DNA of 64,000 nt, from contig NZ_CP133597.1 of NCBI RefSeq assembly GCF_031200575.1, positions 620,001 to 684,000 of the forward strand, given 5' to 3'. The DNA is from Ferroplasma sp. GTDB taxonomy: Archaea; Thermoplasmatota; Thermoplasmata; Thermoplasmatales; Thermoplasmataceae. Positions 9,404-18,518 of this stretch are shown here, one piece after another. A program made the translations under genes and the position numbers. Every line of letters begins with the position of its first letter. The first letter of the stretch is position 1. The notes beneath the pieces are model-generated. The model was not told where the DNA came from. It saw only the letters and a program-made list of their open reading frames with translations, and did not search any database.

Positions 9404-10420
9404 ATGATAACCTCTAATTTTTTTGTTGATTTTAAATTTATAGAAAATTCCCGTAAAATAGACGATACTGTAAATTCACTGGATCTGGATGACAGGAGAT
9501 CCGTAAGGGAGGCTCTAGATTATTTGAATGGGCTCATAAGAAAATACAGTGAGGAAGAAGCATATAGCATTACCCTTGGCAAGAAGGCATTTGCCATAGT
9601 TATGTGGATGCTTCGCTACATAAATGAAAACGGGCTAACATCCAGATTTGTGATAACACAGAGGGACGTTTTCGAAAAAGAACTGCACAGGATTTCAAGG
9701 GAAGATAATGAAAACATTATTTTCTACTGTGATAGTGCCGGCATAGATGCAGTTGTAGAAGGCAACAGCTTCATAATACCATTTGATTTCTTTATCAAGA
9801 ATAATAGAAAATTATCCGGTTATAAATACAGGCTCATCTACCAGAAATTGAAAAATGGTACCATAAATGTTACAAAGGAACAGTTTATACATCTCCTTAG
9901 GGAGGACTTTGTGGTAAAAATAATGGGCATATACGGTGCAATGTCCGCAGGTGATTCACAGAATATATTCAGGAAATACATAGACCAGCTGGATCAAATA
10001 AAAAACGAATTCCTAGAAATCAAGGCAAAAAGCACAATATCACTGGGGGATGTGGATTTTACAATGTTTCCTCCCTGTATTAAAACATATATTACACAGA
10101 TGAGAGACGGAGAAAATCTCGCACATCTAGCCAGATTTACACTTGTTAGCTTCCTTCACAATGCAGGCATGACGAATGAGGATATGATATCCCTTTTTAG
10201 AACTGTTCCGGACTTCAAAGAAGATTTGACCACTTATCAGGTAAACCATATTACCGGAATAATTTCTGGTACGGAGTATTCTCCACCGAAGTGCGCCACA
10301 TTGAAATCAAACCATTTATGTTTCATGGGTAACGACCCACTATGCCCGAAAATTAAACACCCAATGCAATACTATGAATATAAAAAGAAATACTCGGGCA
10401 AACATAGGTCGCATAGTTAA
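9404..10420 (+). CDS. priL: DNA primase large subunit PriL
   Basis: Large regulatory subunit of archaeal/eukaryotic-type DNA primase; with PriS it makes RNA primers at replication forks. It has 338 residues: a helical amino-terminal half and an iron-sulfur carboxy-terminal domain. The four cluster cysteines expected of the family are Cys225 (FPPCIKTY), Cys297 (PPKCATL), Cys306 (NHLCF) and Cys314 (DPLCPKIKHP), with the usual spacing, and HP-x-x-YY follows the last one. The start codon follows the prolidase stop by two bases. PriS is not in the window. The basic tail KKKYSGKHRSHS may help bind nucleic acid. Confidence 0.93.
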   Translation: MITSNFFVDFKFIENSRKIDDTVNSLDLDDRRSVREALDYLNGLIRKYSEEEAYSITLGKKAFAIVMWMLRYINENGLTSRFVITQRDVFEKELHRISREDNENIIFYCDSAGIDAVVEGNSFIIPFDFFIKNNRKLSGYKYRLIYQKLKNGTINVTKEQFIHLLREDFVVKIMGIYGAMSAGDSQNIFRKYIDQLDQIKNEFLEIKAKSTISLGDVDFTMFPPCIKTYITQMRDGENLAHLARFTLVSFLHNAGMTNEDMISLFRTVPDFKEDLTTYQVNHITGIISGTEYSPPKCATLKSNHLCFMGNDPLCPKIKHPMQYYEYKKKYSGKHRSHS

Positions 10421-10625
10421 CATGTCCATTATACCCATTGTAAACCAAAGCCTTAAAGCCATTCCCTGTAGACTATTCTCTTGCTTTACCGCACCATTTA
10501 TCCGCTGGGCAGTCTTTCTATTCCAGAGAAATATATTTCAACGTTCACATTGAATCAAAATTTGTACGAGAATGAGTTGTGCAACCCACTTCTCCTGAAA
10601 TGGGAGTAAATAAAATAACCTGGAG
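10421..10625. other. Intergenic stretch of about 205 bases, no gene seen
   Basis: Space between the convergent priL and srp19 genes. No reading frame or tRNA fold is visible. On the minus strand a 5-bp stem (10470-10474 with 10511-10515) is followed directly by ACA, which resembles the outline of an H/ACA guide RNA, but I could not find convincing internal helices. Short CCCA/TGGG pairing near 10590-10610 could contribute to transcript ends. Confidence 0.4.
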
Positions 10626-10877
10626 CTACTGCAATTTTTCTTCTACAATTTTTATGAGTGTAGATTTTTTTATATCTCCATCCACAATAAACATTTTGGA
10701 ATCTTCATAGGGTATTCTGGAATAATGGGCATCCCTTACCTCATATTTTACATTCATGGATTTCAATATCTGCTCAAGTTTTCCATCAGAATAGTTTTTA
10801 GCCCTTTCCCTGCTTATTTTTCTGCCGAGTCTTCTGGAAATTCCAGAATTGAAATACTGTGAGTATAAAACTATCAT
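10626..10877 (-). CDS. srp19: Signal recognition particle 19 kDa protein
   Basis: SRP19 binds SRP RNA and prepares it for SRP54 during targeting of membrane and secreted proteins. It has 83 residues, close to the short archaeal form. The family pattern is present: an amino-terminal strand, then SRRLGRKIS, whose basic residues contact SRP RNA, then VRDAHYSRIPYEDSKMFIVD, matching the conserved R-x-P-W/Y region. The start codon overlaps the stop of rps8e by four bases (ATGA), indicating translational coupling with the ribosomal protein gene upstream. Confidence 0.85.
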   Translation of the reverse strand: MIVLYSQYFNSGISRRLGRKISRERAKNYSDGKLEQILKSMNVKYEVRDAHYSRIPYEDSKMFIVDGDIKKSTLIKIVEEKLQ

Positions 10878-11254
10878 TTCAACAGTACTGCATTAATAAT
10901 TCCATCCTGGCCTGGCCTTGATGTAATTCTTGCATTGCCTTCATCTGTTGATATTATGGTGCCACGGTTCATTATATTTCTCTGCACATAATGAGGATCA
11001 GCATTATTTTCCTTCACTGTAAGGATTTTAAGCTTCTTGGTTGTTTTGTCCTCTGGATTGTATATATTTGCATACTGTTCCTTTAGCAAAAGCAGCTTTC
11101 TGTTGCCTCCCATGGTTCTTAGCGCCCTGCGTTCTGTTTCCCCGATCTTTGTGAATGATGGTTCCCTTCCAAGCTCGTATCTTCTTTTTGAGTGGTTTCT
11201 CCTTAATTTCCCACCAGTAAACTTCTTTGTGCTTTTACCCTGATAAATTGTCAT
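10874..11254 (-). CDS. rps8e: 30S ribosomal protein S8e
   Basis: Ribosomal protein S8e, a small-subunit protein shared by archaea and eukaryotes. It has 126 residues, the archaeal length. The start (GKSTKKFTGGK), the KRRYELGREPSFTKIG block and the ending ITSRPGQDGIINAVLLK are diagnostic. It is first in a two-gene unit with srp19. AGGT lies about 6 bases before the ATG and a TATA-like ACTTATATAATT lies farther upstream, so this promoter probably drives both genes. Confidence 0.96.
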   Translation of the reverse strand: MTIYQGKSTKKFTGGKLRRNHSKRRYELGREPSFTKIGETERRALRTMGGNRKLLLLKEQYANIYNPEDKTTKKLKILTVKENNADPHYVQRNIMNRGTIISTDEGNARITSRPGQDGIINAVLLK

Positions 11255-11364
11255 ATAATACCTTAATTTAATGTAATTATATAAGTTTATTTATTAAAAA
11301 TCTGCGGCTCCTGAGGGTTATTCTGATGTGGCAAATTCATTAAGCCCAGGATCTTTTATTCCCG

Positions 11365-13125
11365 GTGAAAAATACAAAAAATAAAAATAAACATAAACAA
11401 TGTTTACTTACTGTGAACAGATATTCAATAATATTCAGAAATATAAGGGGTGTGTGGCATCTCATAGTGGTGGTAATAGCCTCATCGCTTGCCTATGCCT
11501 ATCTGAGGCTTCTTGTTCCTTTATATATAGGAGATTCAGTTAACGAGCTTGTATCAAGGAATTATGCAATAATACTCCACTTTGCCCTTCTTATATTTTC
11601 TGTAACAGTGGCATCCTCCGTGTTCGACTTTCTGATTGATTACCTGTCCAACAAGGCCAGTCAGAAATTTGTGTACAACCTTAGAAAGAATGAATTCCAT
11701 AAACTACTGTCAAAAAATTATGAGTATTTCAATAGCAATTCCACCGGCAATATACTATCTAAATTTACAATGGATATAGAAACCCTGAGGAGGCTTGTAA
11801 ATATGTCTCTTTCAAACCTGTTCAGCGTGACATTCCTTATAGTCATAGCTGGAATAGAGTTAACACGGCTTTATTACGGATTTACGATAATATTCTTTAT
11901 AGTGATAGCACCCATAATTTACTTTACTGTGGTAATGCAGAGAAAACAGAGAACATTCTGGAGGTCTCTCAGAAATAAATATGGAAAAATGAATAGCATA
12001 ATAAATCAGAATATTATAGGAAACAGGGTAGTAAGGAGTTTTACTGCAGAGCAGGAGGAAATAGACAAATTCAACGATTCTACTGATTCATATTTTCAGG
12101 ATTACCGTGGAATAGCAGGTGTCAGGTCACTATACAATCCACTCCTGACACTGCTTTTGAGCCTGGCAATTGGCTTTGTCCTCATATACGGCGGCATTGA
12201 AAGCATAGACTCCGTAATCTCTGTTGGAAGCGTCATAGCTGCGGTAAATATATTTACACTTGTGCTCAGGCCTGTAAGATTTTATGGAAGATATATATCA
12301 TTCTATGAAAATGGTATGGCAAGCCTGGATAGAATAAATTCCATAAACAGTGATGGTTTTGAGACGCACGGAAATCTTGTCCCTGAAATCAAGGGAAATA
12401 TAAAGCTGGAGAATCTATCATACAGTTCGGGCAAAACAACCATACTTTCAGACATAAATATGGAAATAAAAAGGGGAGACCGCGTCGCCATAGTTGGGGA
12501 AACCGGCGCAGGCAAAACCACACTGGTAAATATAATTTCCGGGCTTTACAAGAATTATACGGGCCATGCCTACCTGGATGGAAACGAGTTAAAGGAGGTT
12601 GACGATAAAATTATCAGGGAGAAGATAGGCATAGTTTCCCAGGATGCCATACTGTTCTCCGGGACAATCAGATATAACATAACCATGGGAAATGAGTACC
12701 CTGACAGTGAGGTAAAAAGGGCGGCAAGGCTTTCCATGCTGGATGACTTCATTGAAAGCCTTCCATTGGGATATGAAACTGCTGTGGGAGAAAGGGGAAT
12801 CACCCTTTCAGGGGGGCAGAAGCAGAGAATTGCTATAGCCAGAATTATTGTAAGAAATCCGGAAATAATAATATTCGATGATTCAACGTCCAATCTTGAT
12901 GCGGATACCGAAACACATTTCCTCAGTACAATAAGGGAATTTATAACAGGAAAAACCACCATAGTAATCAGCCACAAGCTCTCATCTGTGATGCTTGCTG
13001 ACCGTGCATTTGTCCTTGAAAATGGAAGGCTGAGGGAGGAGGGAGAGATTTCTGATTTAATCCATAAAAACGGTTACTTCTCTGACCTGTTTTCCGGAAG
13101 ATTCCGGGGTGATAACATTGAATAA
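11365..13125 (+). CDS. ABC exporter half-transporter A (membrane domain + ATPase)
   Basis: Type IV (ABCB/MsbA-like) half-transporter of 586 residues: six membrane segments in residues about 25-320, then a nucleotide-binding domain. Walker A is GETGAGKTT, the signature is LSGGQKQR and the switch histidine is in VISHKL. Walker B reads IIIFDDSTSNLD, so the catalytic glutamate after the Walker B aspartate is replaced by aspartate. The assigned start is GTG; a later start is possible because the first 20 residues are Lys/Asn-rich. The gene overlaps the next half-transporter by 17 bases. Heterodimeric exporters often have one degenerate ATP site, and this subunit would supply it. Substrate unknown: lipid, peptide or drug. 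Confidence 0.88.
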   Translation: MKNTKNKNKHKQCLLTVNRYSIIFRNIRGVWHLIVVVIASSLAYAYLRLLVPLYIGDSVNELVSRNYAIILHFALLIFSVTVASSVFDFLIDYLSNKASQKFVYNLRKNEFHKLLSKNYEYFNSNSTGNILSKFTMDIETLRRLVNMSLSNLFSVTFLIVIAGIELTRLYYGFTIIFFIVIAPIIYFTVVMQRKQRTFWRSLRNKYGKMNSIINQNIIGNRVVRSFTAEQEEIDKFNDSTDSYFQDYRGIAGVRSLYNPLLTLLLSLAIGFVLIYGGIESIDSVISVGSVIAAVNIFTLVLRPVRFYGRYISFYENGMASLDRINSINSDGFETHGNLVPEIKGNIKLENLSYSSGKTTILSDINMEIKRGDRVAIVGETGAGKTTLVNIISGLYKNYTGHAYLDGNELKEVDDKIIREKIGIVSQDAILFSGTIRYNITMGNEYPDSEVKRAARLSMLDDFIESLPLGYETAVGERGITLSGGQKQRIAIARIIVRNPEIIIFDDSTSNLDADTETHFLSTIREFITGKTTIVISHKLSSVMLADRAFVLENGRLREEGEISDLIHKNGYFSDLFSGRFRGDNIE

Positions 13126-14827
13126 ATATTTTATAAGGCTGATCAGGGAGGTGCTCTCATACCGGCGGAATTCCAGCATAATTGTTGGATCAATACTTGC
13201 TTCATCCCTTATAGCCATGATCGGCCCGTACCTTATAGGAATAGCAACAGACTCAATCATAGCACTGAAATTCAGAATACTCATATTCCTGGCAGCGGGA
13301 TACCTTGCCATATACCTGGCAAATTATGCTGCAGAAAACAGGAGGACAAAGTATATGATGAACACCTCCCAGGAGGTTATTAAAAATCTGAGAAACCGGG
13401 CTTTCAAAAAACTCCAGTATGTGCCACTTAAATATTACTCAGGCAAAAATGCTGGACAGATAATAAGCAGGATCACAAATGATGCGGAAACCCTCTCTGA
13501 CTTCCTTACATTCCAGCTTCCACAGGTTGTTGCTGGAATAGCCGGAATTATAGCATCCATTATAATAATGGTCTACCTTGATCCGGTTCTAACACTTTAT
13601 GCAGTTATCATAATTCCCATGCTACTGGCAACGATACTGCTGATGAATAAGAAAATAAAATTTAACTATATAAATGTAAGAAGGCGTATAGCAGAACTTA
13701 CGGGAAATGTGGGCGAATCAATAAACGGAATCAAGGCCATAAAAAGTTCTGGTACAGAGGATGTGTTTAATAACAATTTCGAATCGGTAAATTCCAGGAA
13801 TTACGATGCAAATGTCAGGGCTGTAAGGTTGACATCCATATTTTCCAGTATTGTCCAGGTTATAGAGGGACTGGGAATAATGATAGTCCTTTACGAGGGT
13901 GGATCGGAGGTTTTCGGAAGGGTAATCAGTATAGGAATACTGGTTTCATTTATAGTTTATGTCCAGAGTTTCTTCAACCCCATAGTCCAGTTATCCCAGT
14001 TTTATAATTCCTATCAGTCCTCATCAATTGCTATTGAAAGAATATACAAAATAATAGACGAGGATGTTGATTACAATACCGGAGGAAATAAACTCCCTGT
14101 GTTCAAAAACAAAATTTCTTTTGAAAATGTCTCGTTCGCATATGATAGGGAGAGAATAATCAACAATATCTCCATGGATATCAGAAAGGGGGAGAAAATA
14201 GCCATAATCGGAAAAACTGGGGCTGGAAAAACGACCCTGTCAGGCCTTATTCTGAACTTTTATAAGCCCACTTCCGGCTGCATAACCATGGACGGTGTTG
14301 ATATAAATAACTTCAATACGCTGGAATACAGGAAGCTCTTCGGGGTCATACTGCAGGACCCGTTTCTATTTGAGGGCAGCATACTGGAAAATGTGAGGTT
14401 TGCTAGCCCTGACATCCCTGAACACACAATAAATGCGAAGATGGAAGAACTGGGACTCGCAGCAATTCTTGGGCCGCTGGGATTGGATTATGAGGTCGGT
14501 GAAAGGGGTACAAATCTATCAGAGGGCCAGAGGCAGGCAGTATCAATACTTCGGGCAGCTGTAAATAATCCACAGATCATAATAATGGATGAGGCCACCT
14601 CACAGCTCGATCTGAAAAATGAGGGCATCATTCAGAATGCAATCTTCCGGTTTATGGATGGTAAAACAATAATAATCATAGCACACCATCTGGAAACTAT
14701 TGTAAATTCGGACTATATTTATTACATAGATCATGGAAGCATACTGGAGGAAGGCACCCCAGAGGATTTGATGAACCGTGGTACAAGATTCTATGATTTA
14801 TATCTAAAAAATAAACTGTTAATATAA
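13109..14827 (+). CDS. ABC exporter half-transporter B (membrane domain + ATPase)
   Basis: Partner of the preceding gene, 572 residues with the same layout: six membrane segments (residues about 20-310) and a nucleotide-binding domain. Walker A is GKTGAGKTT, Walker B with canonical catalytic glutamate is IIIMDEATSQLD, and the switch histidine is in IIAHHL. The signature reads LSEGQ instead of LSGGQ. The GTG start lies inside the end of the upstream gene, so translation is coupled and a heterodimer is likely. ATP hydrolysis should occur mainly at the site formed with this Walker B glutamate. It converges with the MazG-type gene four bases beyond the stop. Confidence 0.88.
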   Translation: MITLNKYFIRLIREVLSYRRNSSIIVGSILASSLIAMIGPYLIGIATDSIIALKFRILIFLAAGYLAIYLANYAAENRRTKYMMNTSQEVIKNLRNRAFKKLQYVPLKYYSGKNAGQIISRITNDAETLSDFLTFQLPQVVAGIAGIIASIIIMVYLDPVLTLYAVIIIPMLLATILLMNKKIKFNYINVRRRIAELTGNVGESINGIKAIKSSGTEDVFNNNFESVNSRNYDANVRAVRLTSIFSSIVQVIEGLGIMIVLYEGGSEVFGRVISIGILVSFIVYVQSFFNPIVQLSQFYNSYQSSSIAIERIYKIIDEDVDYNTGGNKLPVFKNKISFENVSFAYDRERIINNISMDIRKGEKIAIIGKTGAGKTTLSGLILNFYKPTSGCITMDGVDINNFNTLEYRKLFGVILQDPFLFEGSILENVRFASPDIPEHTINAKMEELGLAAILGPLGLDYEVGERGTNLSEGQRQAVSILRAAVNNPQIIIMDEATSQLDLKNEGIIQNAIFRFMDGKTIIIIAHHLETIVNSDYIYYIDHGSILEEGTPEDLMNRGTRFYDLYLKNKLLI

Positions 14828-14831
14828 TAAG

Positions 14832-15209
14832 CTACTGTTTATTAGAATTATCCGGCGATGGTATCTTTGTAAGTTTTCCTCTAACCTTATCTGGATTGTA
14901 TCTCACATCAAGTTCCTTCATTTTCTCCATATAGGCGTCTTCAAGGTTAAAATTTAAATGATCTGCTATTGCAAGGCAGGAGAATAAAATATCAGAAACC
15001 TCATTTTTTATCATTGTAAGCGACTTTTTATCATTACCCTCCAGGATAGATTTCTCAAAATTTTGGTCCCTCCACAGTAGTATCTCCATTAGTTCATTTG
15101 ACTCTATTGAACAGTTCATTGCAAGATCCTTTATAGTATGAAACTGTCGCCAGTCCCTTTTATCAATAAACTCTTTGGCTATTCGCTGAAGTTCTGATAG
15201 ATCAGACAT
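14832..15209 (-). CDS. MazG-like nucleotide pyrophosphohydrolase
   Basis: All-alpha NTP pyrophosphatase of the MazG/RS21-C6 (dCTPase) group, 125 residues. Such enzymes hydrolyse non-canonical or excess dNTPs to monophosphates. The metal-binding pattern is visible as E-x-x-E-L in IESNELMEILLW and E-x-x-D in NEVSDILFSCLAIAD. The WRQFHTIKDLAMN start is characteristic of the short RS21-C6-like branch. The active form should be a dimer or tetramer. It is a single gene convergent with the ABC exporter; which nucleotide it prefers cannot be read from sequence. Confidence 0.85.
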   Translation of the reverse strand: MSDLSELQRIAKEFIDKRDWRQFHTIKDLAMNCSIESNELMEILLWRDQNFEKSILEGNDKKSLTMIKNEVSDILFSCLAIADHLNFNLEDAYMEKMKELDVRYNPDKVRGKLTKIPSPDNSNKQ

Positions 15210-15367
15210 GATAATGGAGGTTAATTTATGATAAATATATTTTGATTAAATGAACTATACTGTATGATTCATCCAAGAAATTCCCTGGCCCTAAATCAAA
15301 AATTTTATCCTATACTATTTATATGTAAAATTATATAACCTAAATTGATTAAGTTTAAAATAATGTA

Positions 15368-15421
15368 TTTCAGGCGCAAATCTGGCAAATCATAAACAGG
15401 GTTGATACATAGTGCCTGAAA
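15368..15421. repeat. Inverted repeat with 8-bp perfect arms and 38-nt loop
   Basis: TTTCAGGC (15368-15375) and GCCTGAAA (15414-15421) are exact inverted copies, with a possible extra G-U pair inside. The element lies in the 276-base gap between the MazG-type gene and the membrane regulator, about 65 bases before the regulator start. It could be a small RNA hairpin or a protein-binding site. No coding capacity is apparent around it. Confidence 0.45.
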
Positions 15422-15485
15422 CAGGTAGCTTTGGCATGTGTGGTATGGTATTAAAAGCTTATTTAAAGGTAGAGGTTTATATTGC

Positions 15486-16052
15486 ATGAAAAGTAAGGAG
15501 CATACTAATGGAGAAAACTCAAAAAAGGCAAACGAAAACTCAATTGTGAAATCGGTAGTTTTTTATGTTATCTCAATTTTCCTTTCAGTTATTATAATAA
15601 TGATTTCAATTACCATAATGACAACCGTTGTTCTTCTTGGATACCGTTTGAATTTATATTATTATTACCTAATTTTCATTGTTGTATCAATCAATATCGG
15701 CATTCTTGGAGTTTCCCTCCGCGGTATTATCCATACATATCCGTTGTTTGCAGATCATAATAATGGAAAAATCATAATGGTACCATCACCTGGCCCCAAG
15801 AAAATTGACGATAACCCCCCTGGAAAAGAGATACTAACAACAGAATTTTTTTCCCAGACAGAACTTGGCATTATTGATCTCCTCATGAAGCACGGTAATG
15901 TAATGCTTCAGAGCACGATTGTTTCCTCTTCAGGAATATCCAAGGCATCAGCCTCAAGAGCCATTACATCCCTGGAAAACAAAGGAGTAATATTAAAACA
16001 AAGAAAAGGTGTAACAAATGAAATAATTCTTCCTGAAACCTATTTCAAATAG
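15486..16052 (+). CDS. Membrane-anchored winged-helix (MarR-like) regulator
   Basis: A 188-residue protein with two membrane segments (residues about 20-50 and 58-80) followed by a cytoplasmic winged-helix domain. The domain, from FSQTELGIIDLLMKHGNV through SGISKASASRAITSLENKGVI to a basic wing, matches MarR-type DNA-binding folds common in archaeal membrane-linked regulators. The ATG at 15486 is chosen rather than an in-frame ATG 48 bases upstream, because TTATTTAAAG sits about 25 bases before it (leaderless promoter). It probably senses something at the membrane and binds DNA directly. Targets are unknown; the adjacent SHOCT protein is a candidate partner. Confidence 0.72.
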   Translation: MKSKEHTNGENSKKANENSIVKSVVFYVISIFLSVIIIMISITIMTTVVLLGYRLNLYYYYLIFIVVSINIGILGVSLRGIIHTYPLFADHNNGKIIMVPSPGPKKIDDNPPGKEILTTEFFSQTELGIIDLLMKHGNVMLQSTIVSSSGISKASASRAITSLENKGVILKQRKGVTNEIILPETYFK

Positions 16053-16107
16053 TTCCATGAAACTGGTTTCAGATAGAGTTTAAAAGCTATTCCCGAATAT
16101 ATAGAGT

Positions 16108-16476
16108 ATGGAAAAGAAAATTTGGAATATGGTCTGGATACTGGTGGCGCTTGTTGCTGTTATGGCAACTATTTCAGTCGTGATGGCTGTGCTTTTCGGC
16201 AGGAATTACTATAATGGTCCTTACCCCCCGTTCAATATGCCAGCTAATATGTATGCACGCATAGGCATAGCTATTATGATGCCTGTAATGGCAATAATAA
16301 CCATTATATTCGTTATAATATTTGTGCGTTTCTTACTGGCGAATGTAAGGGGCACTTACATGGAAAGACATGGTATGTGGTCCAATAATGCAGAAAACAT
16401 TGCAAAAGAAAGACTGGCAAAAGGAGAAATAACTGAGGAACAGTATCAGAAGATAATTGAAACGTTAAGGAAGTAA
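16108..16476 (+). CDS. Small membrane protein with C-terminal SHOCT domain
   Basis: A 122-residue protein with two membrane helices (residues about 8-30 and 50-76) and a cytosolic carboxy-terminal SHOCT motif (AKERLAKGEITEEQYQKIIETL). SHOCT segments are short helical hairpins, often at the ends of membrane or oligomerising proteins, and are thought to mediate assembly. A Pro/Asn/Tyr-rich loop separates the two helices. The gene follows the membrane winged-helix regulator by 55 bases with its own AT-rich upstream element. No enzymatic function is suggested. Confidence 0.75.
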   Translation: MEKKIWNMVWILVALVAVMATISVVMAVLFGRNYYNGPYPPFNMPANMYARIGIAIMMPVMAIITIIFVIIFVRFLLANVRGTYMERHGMWSNNAENIAKERLAKGEITEEQYQKIIETLRK

Positions 16477-16505
16477 AGGTGGATATTCTTCATAATACCC
16501 ACCTT
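16476..16505 (+). terminator. Possible terminator hairpin after the SHOCT gene
   Basis: Arms AAGGTGG (16476-16482) and CCACCTT (16499-16505) are perfect inverted copies with a 16-base loop, starting at the SHOCT stop codon. No T-run follows on the plus strand, so it may stabilise the transcript end rather than terminate. Confidence 0.4.
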
Positions 16506-16669
16506 AAAAACTATTATTTTAAGGGTTCGGGATACTATTAATTTTTATGCCAATCCGGTATTAATAATTCTAACAAAATTGGATAAATTTCAAATCTACT
16601 GGTACACTATCAAGAATATTAGATTTTGATTTCTCTATAGAAAACCATAAAATGTTTGTATTATCAAAT

Positions 16670-16753
16670 GCGGAGGGTCGGATTTGAACCGGCGAACCCC
16701 TTTGGGAACAGATTTTGAGTCTGTCACCTTTAGCCTGACTCGGTAACCTCCGC
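16670..16753 (-). tRNA. tRNA-Leu (anticodon CAA)
   Basis: An 84-nt class II tRNA on the minus strand. Acceptor GCGGAGG/CCTCCGC pairs fully, anticodon stem ACAGA/TCTGT holds loop CTCAAAA with anticodon CAA, a long variable arm is present and the T arm carries GGTTCAAATCC. No intron, CCA not encoded. It shares the acceptor start and T loop with the tRNA-Leu(CAG) gene at 1899-1982. Confidence 0.95.
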
Positions 16754-16933
16754 TTTTTTATGTATAGCATGTATAATGTCATACAAAGCTCAATTGTTAT
16801 TGATTTTAGAGCTTATAAATTCAGTATCACAGGACTGCATAAAAATTTTAGCATTGTAATTTTTATAACAGGGCATTCCCCTCAGTATCAGCATGAAACA
16901 GAAATATCATAATATATCATATCATACCATTTT

Positions 16934-17140
16934 ATGGAAATATGCATAACAATAGACGAAGAACACTGCAATGAATTATATAATTCACTAATACAGGACA
17001 ATAATCAGGACATCTCTATGGAATGCAACGACAATAAAATAATTATTGAAATCAAAAATGCAAAAATTTCATCTATATACAATCTCATTGATGATATAGT
17101 AAGAGATTATGAAACCTTTAAAAAAATAGAGGAATTATAA
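16934..17140 (+). CDS. Probable KEOPS complex subunit Pcc1
   Basis: A 68-residue protein whose pattern fits Pcc1, the dimerising subunit of the KEOPS complex that makes t6A at position 37 of ANN-decoding tRNAs. Family-like features are an opening strand (EICITIDEEHCNELYNSL), a middle strand pair (ISMECNDNKIIIEI) and a closing helix (ISSIYNLIDDIVRDYETF). Pcc1 proteins are short and diverge strongly, so identification rests on length and secondary-structure pattern rather than fixed residues. It converges with tfb, two bases apart. Other KEOPS genes are not in the window. Confidence 0.6.
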   Translation: MEICITIDEEHCNELYNSLIQDNNQDISMECNDNKIIIEIKNAKISSIYNLIDDIVRDYETFKKIEEL

Positions 17141-17142
17141 AT

Positions 17143-18078
17143 TTATTCCTCAATTGTGAGGTTGAGTTTTTCAGTCAATTCCTTGTATCTGTTCCTTATG
17201 GTTACCTCTGTTACCCCGGCTACCTCTGCAATTGCCCTCTGTGTTCTCCTCTCTCCTGTAATCAATGAGGCTATGTAAATTGCTGCAGCAGCTACCCCTG
17301 TTGGTCCCTTTCCAGATGTAAGGTCGTTATCTATTGCCATTTTCAGGATTTCCTCTGCTCTCTTTCTGGCCTCCATTGAAAGCCTCAGTTTTGAACAGAA
17401 CCTGTTGACATAGTCATCAGGTTTTGATGGAAGTATATTCAATTTCAGATACCTTGCCATTATTCTGTAAGTTCTGCCGATTTCTTTCTTTTTCACTCTA
17501 GTTACAGATGCGATTTCATCAAGGGTCCTGGGCACATTAGTTATTCTGCATGCAGCATATATTGATCCTGCAACAACTCCTTCTATGGATCTTCCACGGA
17601 TCATGTTCTGCTTTACTGCCTTTCTATATATGACTGCAGATGTTTCCCTCACATCGTTTGGTATGCTCAGATTGGATGCCATTCTTTCTAATTCCTGCAA
17701 TGCCTGTGAAAGGTTACGTTCTGCGGCATTTGAAACCTTAATTCTTTTCTGCCACTTCCTTAGCCTGTACAGCTGGGCCCTGTTCCTGGTGGGTATAGAT
17801 TTTCCATATGAATCCTTATTTTTCCATGATATATCTGTAGACAAACCCTTATCGTGTATTGTATATGTCATCGGTGAACCTGTCCTTGCCCTGCTTTCAC
17901 TCTGTTCTGAGTCAAAGGCTCTCCATTCAGGTCCCTCATCAATGTAACTGTCATCAATGACCAAACCGCAGTTTGAGCATACAAGCTCTCCACGCTCATA
18001 ATCTCTAACAAGCTGTGAAGAACCACATTCCGGGCATTTATCTATTTCGTAAATATTTTTTTTCTTTTCATTTGCCAT
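17143..18078 (-). CDS. tfb: Transcription initiation factor B (TFB), copy 1
   Basis: Archaeal TFIIB homologue that bridges TBP-TATA and RNA polymerase. From the ATG at 18078 it has 311 residues: zinc ribbon (CPECGSSQ...CSNCG, residues about 15-36), B-finger/linker with [12 protein letters not shown] and ARTGSP, and two cyclin-like repeats (about 115-205 and 215-305), the second ending in the recognition helix [14 protein letters not shown]. An upstream GTG could add three residues, but AGGTGAT ends five bases before the ATG and fixes the start. It follows gar1 by 10 bases in the same transcript. A second TFB gene diverges from this pair. Confidence 0.95.
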   Translation of the reverse strand: MANEKKKNIYEIDKCPECGSSQLVRDYERGELVCSNCGLVIDDSYIDEGPEWRAFDSEQSESRARTGSPMTYTIHDKGLSTDISWKNKDSYGKSIPTRNRAQLYRLRKWQKRIKVSNAAERNLSQALQELERMASNLSIPNDVRETSAVIYRKAVKQNMIRGRSIEGVVAGSIYAACRITNVPRTLDEIASVTRVKKKEIGRTYRIMARYLKLNILPSKPDDYVNRFCSKLRLSMEARKRAEEILKMAIDNDLTSGKGPTGVAAAAIYIASLITGERRTQRAIAEVAGVTEVTIRNRYKELTEKLNLTIEE

Positions 18079-18088
18079 TTTTATCACC

Positions 18089-18301
18089 TTAGCATTTTAT
18101 ATATATTTTCTGGATATTGCTATCTTTCCCGGATATGTATGCAAGTGCATACGGATCCCTGGTAGGTCCCAGTACTTTTGTAATTTTTCCGATAACTGCG
18201 TCATGTTCATTAACCAGTTTATTATGAAGTCCGATGCAATTATCAGCCTTCAATAATATCTCATTATTGAAAGTATGTATTATGGTGCACTCACTTTTCA
18301 T
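18089..18301 (-). CDS. gar1: H/ACA RNP protein Gar1
   Basis: Gar1-like subunit of the H/ACA ribonucleoprotein, which guides pseudouridylation of rRNA. From the ATG at 18301 it has 70 residues, a single Gar1/Naf1 beta-barrel domain. [23 protein letters not shown] is the signature segment (IGK-x-x-x-x-x-GP-x-x-x-PY). A TTG six codons upstream is not needed. It is cotranscribed with tfb downstream; this gar1-tfb pairing recurs in archaeal genomes. Partners Cbf5, Nop10 and L7Ae are not in the window. Confidence 0.88.
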   Translation of the reverse strand: MKSECTIIHTFNNEILLKADNCIGLHNKLVNEHDAVIGKITKVLGPTRDPYALAYISGKDSNIQKIYIKC

Positions 18302-18518
18302 ATCTATTAGTAAATGCAATAAGAGTATATAAACTTACCGTAATATTATTAAAACTACCTGTTATCATATTAAAATATTCGTGCATAAACATGTATATTG
18401 CTTGTTTTGCTTAACTGTTATACAGTTTACTGATAAAATTTTAGCCCTGTTTTTAGCTCCCAAATATAATAAAGCTTTAATACTTATGGTAATATCTATT
18501 TAATATTTGGGTGTGCTT

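Noticed and set aside
10467-10515. H/ACA-guide-like outline on the minus strand (5-bp stem followed by ACA)
   Set aside because: Only one short stem was found; no pseudouridylation pocket, upper stem or kink-turn could be drawn, and the hairpin is shorter than usual archaeal H/ACA units.
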